The notes under the pieces are model-generated. The model was not told the origin of the DNA. It did no database searches and saw only the letters and a program-made list of their open reading frames with translations. From contig BTPP01000001.1 of NCBI GenBank assembly GCA_037102815.1, forward strand, positions 1,141,001 to 1,205,000: DNA of 64,000 nucleotides. The letters are read 5' to 3'. Source of the DNA: Neurospora intermedia. Taxonomy: Eukaryota; Ascomycota; Sordariomycetes; Sordariales; Sordariaceae. Each line of letters begins with the position of its first letter. Within the stretch, counting starts at the first letter, position 1. Below, one piece after another: positions 61,385 to 64,000 of the stretch. A program made the translations under genes and the position numbers.

Positions 61385-61894
61385 AATTATACTATTACTC
61401 TCGCTAGAAGTTATACTAGTACCCTTAATCGTAACGGCTACTGTAATTGCTCTAATTAATTCAATTCCCCCAATTAACCCGCCTACTATAGCCGCTTCGA
61501 TTATTCCAGTTACTATAGTACTATTAGTATTACCGTTACCGATACCGACTCTGTCGCTATCCCTAACCCTAAGTCCGGCTCTAGCAACCTCGCCGGCGCG
61601 CTCGTCCCCAGATCTACTACAACGTCAACTAATAAGTTTACTAATTAGAGAGACCATCGAGCATGACGATGATAACCTTCTTGATTTTGAAGATCTCGAT
61701 AAGGAGGATCCTATACCCCGCGATTAATGCGACCGACGTGATTCTAACGAGATGACTGCTTATACCGCTCCAGGCACCCCACTGCCCAACAGTCTTCAAT
61801 AACCCGCTTTAGTAACTCGATTACCACCGATTAGTATACTGAACCCTACCCGTACGCGATAATATACCCTATTGCTAGTATTGCGAATTAGTAA

Positions 61895-62365
61895 GGGTAA
61901 ACCTCCGCACACCCACCCCAAACTTACATACACCCAAAAACCAGGGAAATGTGGGACCGTGCAGCTGATGACACCTGACATTGTAAATCCCGTTTTTACC
62001 CACAAAATTTCGTCTTTCAAATACACGCAACATTTCCTTCAATTTGGTCATTTCTTTCGCTCTTTTTCACACGGCCAGTTGCACCAGCACTAGCACCAGC
62101 ACTCTACACGCCATTATACCAATACTTTATACGCATCTACATCGAAGAATCATTAATAGCCTCCTCTGACGAGCTATCTAAGTTGTCAGATTGGCGCTGT
62201 TAGATTTGCTGTATAGGATTTGCTGTATGGGATTTACTGGGTCAGAATGTGCAAGATATTACAAAGCACGGTTTTTACAGCTAAAACGACGTATTATACA
62301 TAACAGCTGACATCCCTCCTTTTTGGGTGTCTGTAGGTTTGGGGTGGGTGTGCGGAGGTTTACCC
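61895..62365. mobile_element. Miniature MULE-2-type element (MITE-2)
   Basis: 471 bp with ~34-bp inverted repeats starting GGGTAAACCTCCGCACACCC and a perfect 8-bp duplication attagtaa (61887-61894 and 62366-62373). The empty site is in Copia-1 near 54712-54720. Subterminal blocks match both ends of MULE-2, for example cccgtttttacccacaaaat against its right end. Its composition is normal, so it inserted after most RIP or escaped it. The frames at 61796-62026 (minus) and 61872-62093 (plus) overlap each other and are by-products. Confidence 0.9.
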
Positions 62366-63892
62366 ATTAGTAAATTACAATTTCAACCGAAGACGAACCT
62401 AGAGAAACAAATTTCGAATTCGGACCTTCCGAACGCGAATTCGGGCCCTCCGATCTCGAATTCGGGCCCTACAATAATTCCGCTAGACCCTACAACCCAA
62501 TAGTCTATTTAGGCTCGGCTAGGATAGAGAAGCCAACCCTTTGAGTCTAATGCCTACGTGCTATATATAGAGGTAAGCGAAGGTAGACCTCGTCGATCTA
62601 TAGTTAAATTAATAAATTATCAATATACTATCTAAAGGGTAAAAGATAGTAATAGTATTATTATTTAAGATTCGGTAGATTTATTTCAGAATTTTCACGG
62701 TATAATAGAGGGTTGTTTAGTAAGACGTATAATACCCGTATATTACCTTACTACTCTTAAAGTTAATTACGATATAGTAATTATTGTTGTAGGTAAAGAA
62801 TAACGTTTTATACCTAAAAATTATAAGGTTATATATAAATAAGGCAACTTTGAATCTTATTAGTTGCTAGCTATAAAAAAGTAAGTCAAAGTACTTAAGG
62901 ATAGGGGAGTTTATACTTTAGTTCCTAAATTTAGAAAGTTGGAAGTCCTACTTGGGAAATAGGTATATAACGAGAAGTATAACATCGATACTAAGGACTA
63001 GAAAACTAGAACTAAATAGGTAGTTTATAGTAATTTCGACTAAGGTAATTGGGCGGTATAAGAAATATATATAGCGGTAGTATACTCGGTTAGTATTAGA
63101 TTATTCTTAGCTATTATAGTTATAAATAATTATAAATATTATTAGTTCGATTTTAATACTACTTGCTTAAATATACCTATACCTAATAGTATTTAATATT
63201 ACGTTAAGTAATTAATAGCGTTTAAAAAGCCTATACCCGGCTATAGTAAAGAAGATATAGTATACCAATTCATTAAGTTATTCTACGGTTTTAAACGTTC
63301 CCTACTTTACTAGTTCGATACTCTCGTACTAGTCCTTAAAGAGGCCGGCTTTATACCAATTTCTATAGATTCTTGTTTACTTACTAATAAAGTGCTAGGA
63401 GCGCTACTAGTATTATATATTAACGACCTTCTTATTACTATACCAACTATAATCATTATTAATTAAATTGAAGATTAGCTAGCTAATCTTTTTAAGTTTA
63501 AAGAATTGGGTTAAATATGTATATTTCTAGGATATAATATTATTAGAGACCGCCAAATTCGTATAATTTTTATATCTTAGTAGCGATATATTAAATTAGT
63601 TATCGCTAAATTTAATAATAGTAAGCTTTATAGTATTAAAATACTATAGCTACTGGAATATAAGATTGATAGGGGTGACAATATATTATTAGAAGAAGTT
63701 AAGTTTTACCCTAAAAAGATTAGTTTATTAAATTAGTTATTGATAAGTACCCGGCTAAATATTGTATTTACCGTCAATAAGCTGTTAGAGGGTATTAAGA
63801 AGCCTATTAACTGCTACTTCGTTGTTATAAAGTATTTATAGTGATATTTATCCGAGTATCCTAATTTAGGTATTAAATTAGATAGTATATTC

Positions 63893-64000
63893 TTGGCATT
63901 TACTCCGGGGGCCCCAATCCTTATAGGGGCCCCAATATTTCAACTCTTGGCGGGTATTTTACACATAAGATATAAATTACAAGGAAAGTTCCTTACCGTT
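63893..64000. mobile_element. Possible edge of a further element
   Basis: Copia-2 homology stops at gtatattctt (63892), and unrelated GC-rich sequence begins. ggccccaat occurs twice within 30 bases (near 63911 and 63927). This looks like the start of another inserted element, but only ~100 bases are visible and no family can be named. Confidence 0.4.

Overview
The window is a block of old transposable elements from a filamentous ascomycete (Pezizomycotina), with no convincing intact host gene, rRNA or free-standing tRNA gene. Three things point to this host. The element families are typical of such fungi: Mutator-like elements, a Fot1/pogo element, LINEs, Ty3/Gypsy and Ty1/Copia elements. Short telomere-like CCCTAA/TTAGGG runs occur. 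Nearly all element interiors are AT-rich and poor in CA/TG but rich in TA, the mark of repeat-induced point mutation (RIP, C-to-T at CpA on both strands). CAA/CAG and TGG codons have become stops throughout, so the few open frames are mostly short and accidental.

Left part (1-8734). A clipped LTR tip (1-46), a 21-bp minisatellite, Mutator-like element MULE-1 (620-3871, 113-bp inverted repeats), an unassigned decayed stretch, a Fot1/pogo element (5762-7638), a GC-rich repeat pair with telomere-like runs, and the 3' part of a reverse-strand SINE (SINE-2).

Centre (8735-49810). One five-level nest, in which almost every junction has its own target-site duplication (TSD). SINE-2 was split by a second Mutator-like element, MULE-2. 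MULE-2 took a short non-autonomous relative (9652-10086) and LINE-1a (10354-47889). LINE-1a was split by Gypsy-A (13202-43776, TSD TAAAG), and Gypsy-A by Gypsy-B (16609-39728, TSD GCGGC). Gypsy-B then took SINE-1 (18114-18927), LINE-1b (20554-27500, reverse) and LINE-2 (31123-38144). With the inserts removed, LINE-1a is 6,956 bp against 6,947 bp for LINE-1b, which supports the reading. SINE-1 and SINE-2 end in the same ~115-bp tail as LINE-2, which makes LINE-2 their probable source of reverse transcriptase.

Right part (49819-64000). The tRNA-like head of SINE-2, a purine-rich tract, a probable LTR (50547-50776), then two Copia copies in direct tandem that share one LTR. Copy 1 (50948-57002) has both LTRs and a primer-binding site matching the anticodon arm of initiator tRNA-Met. 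Copy 2 (57003 to about 63892) lacks the leader and carries four later insertions, for each of which copy 1 gives the empty or near-empty site: two members of an unclassified hairpin-rich element, a deletion derivative of MULE-1, and a MULE-2-type miniature element. The last ~100 bases look like the tip of another element.

The elements interact as a community: MULE-1 and MULE-2 have non-autonomous derivatives here, LINE-2 has SINE partners, and older elements serve as landing sites for younger ones. Coordinates of decayed coding regions are approximate because they rest on scattered motif matches.
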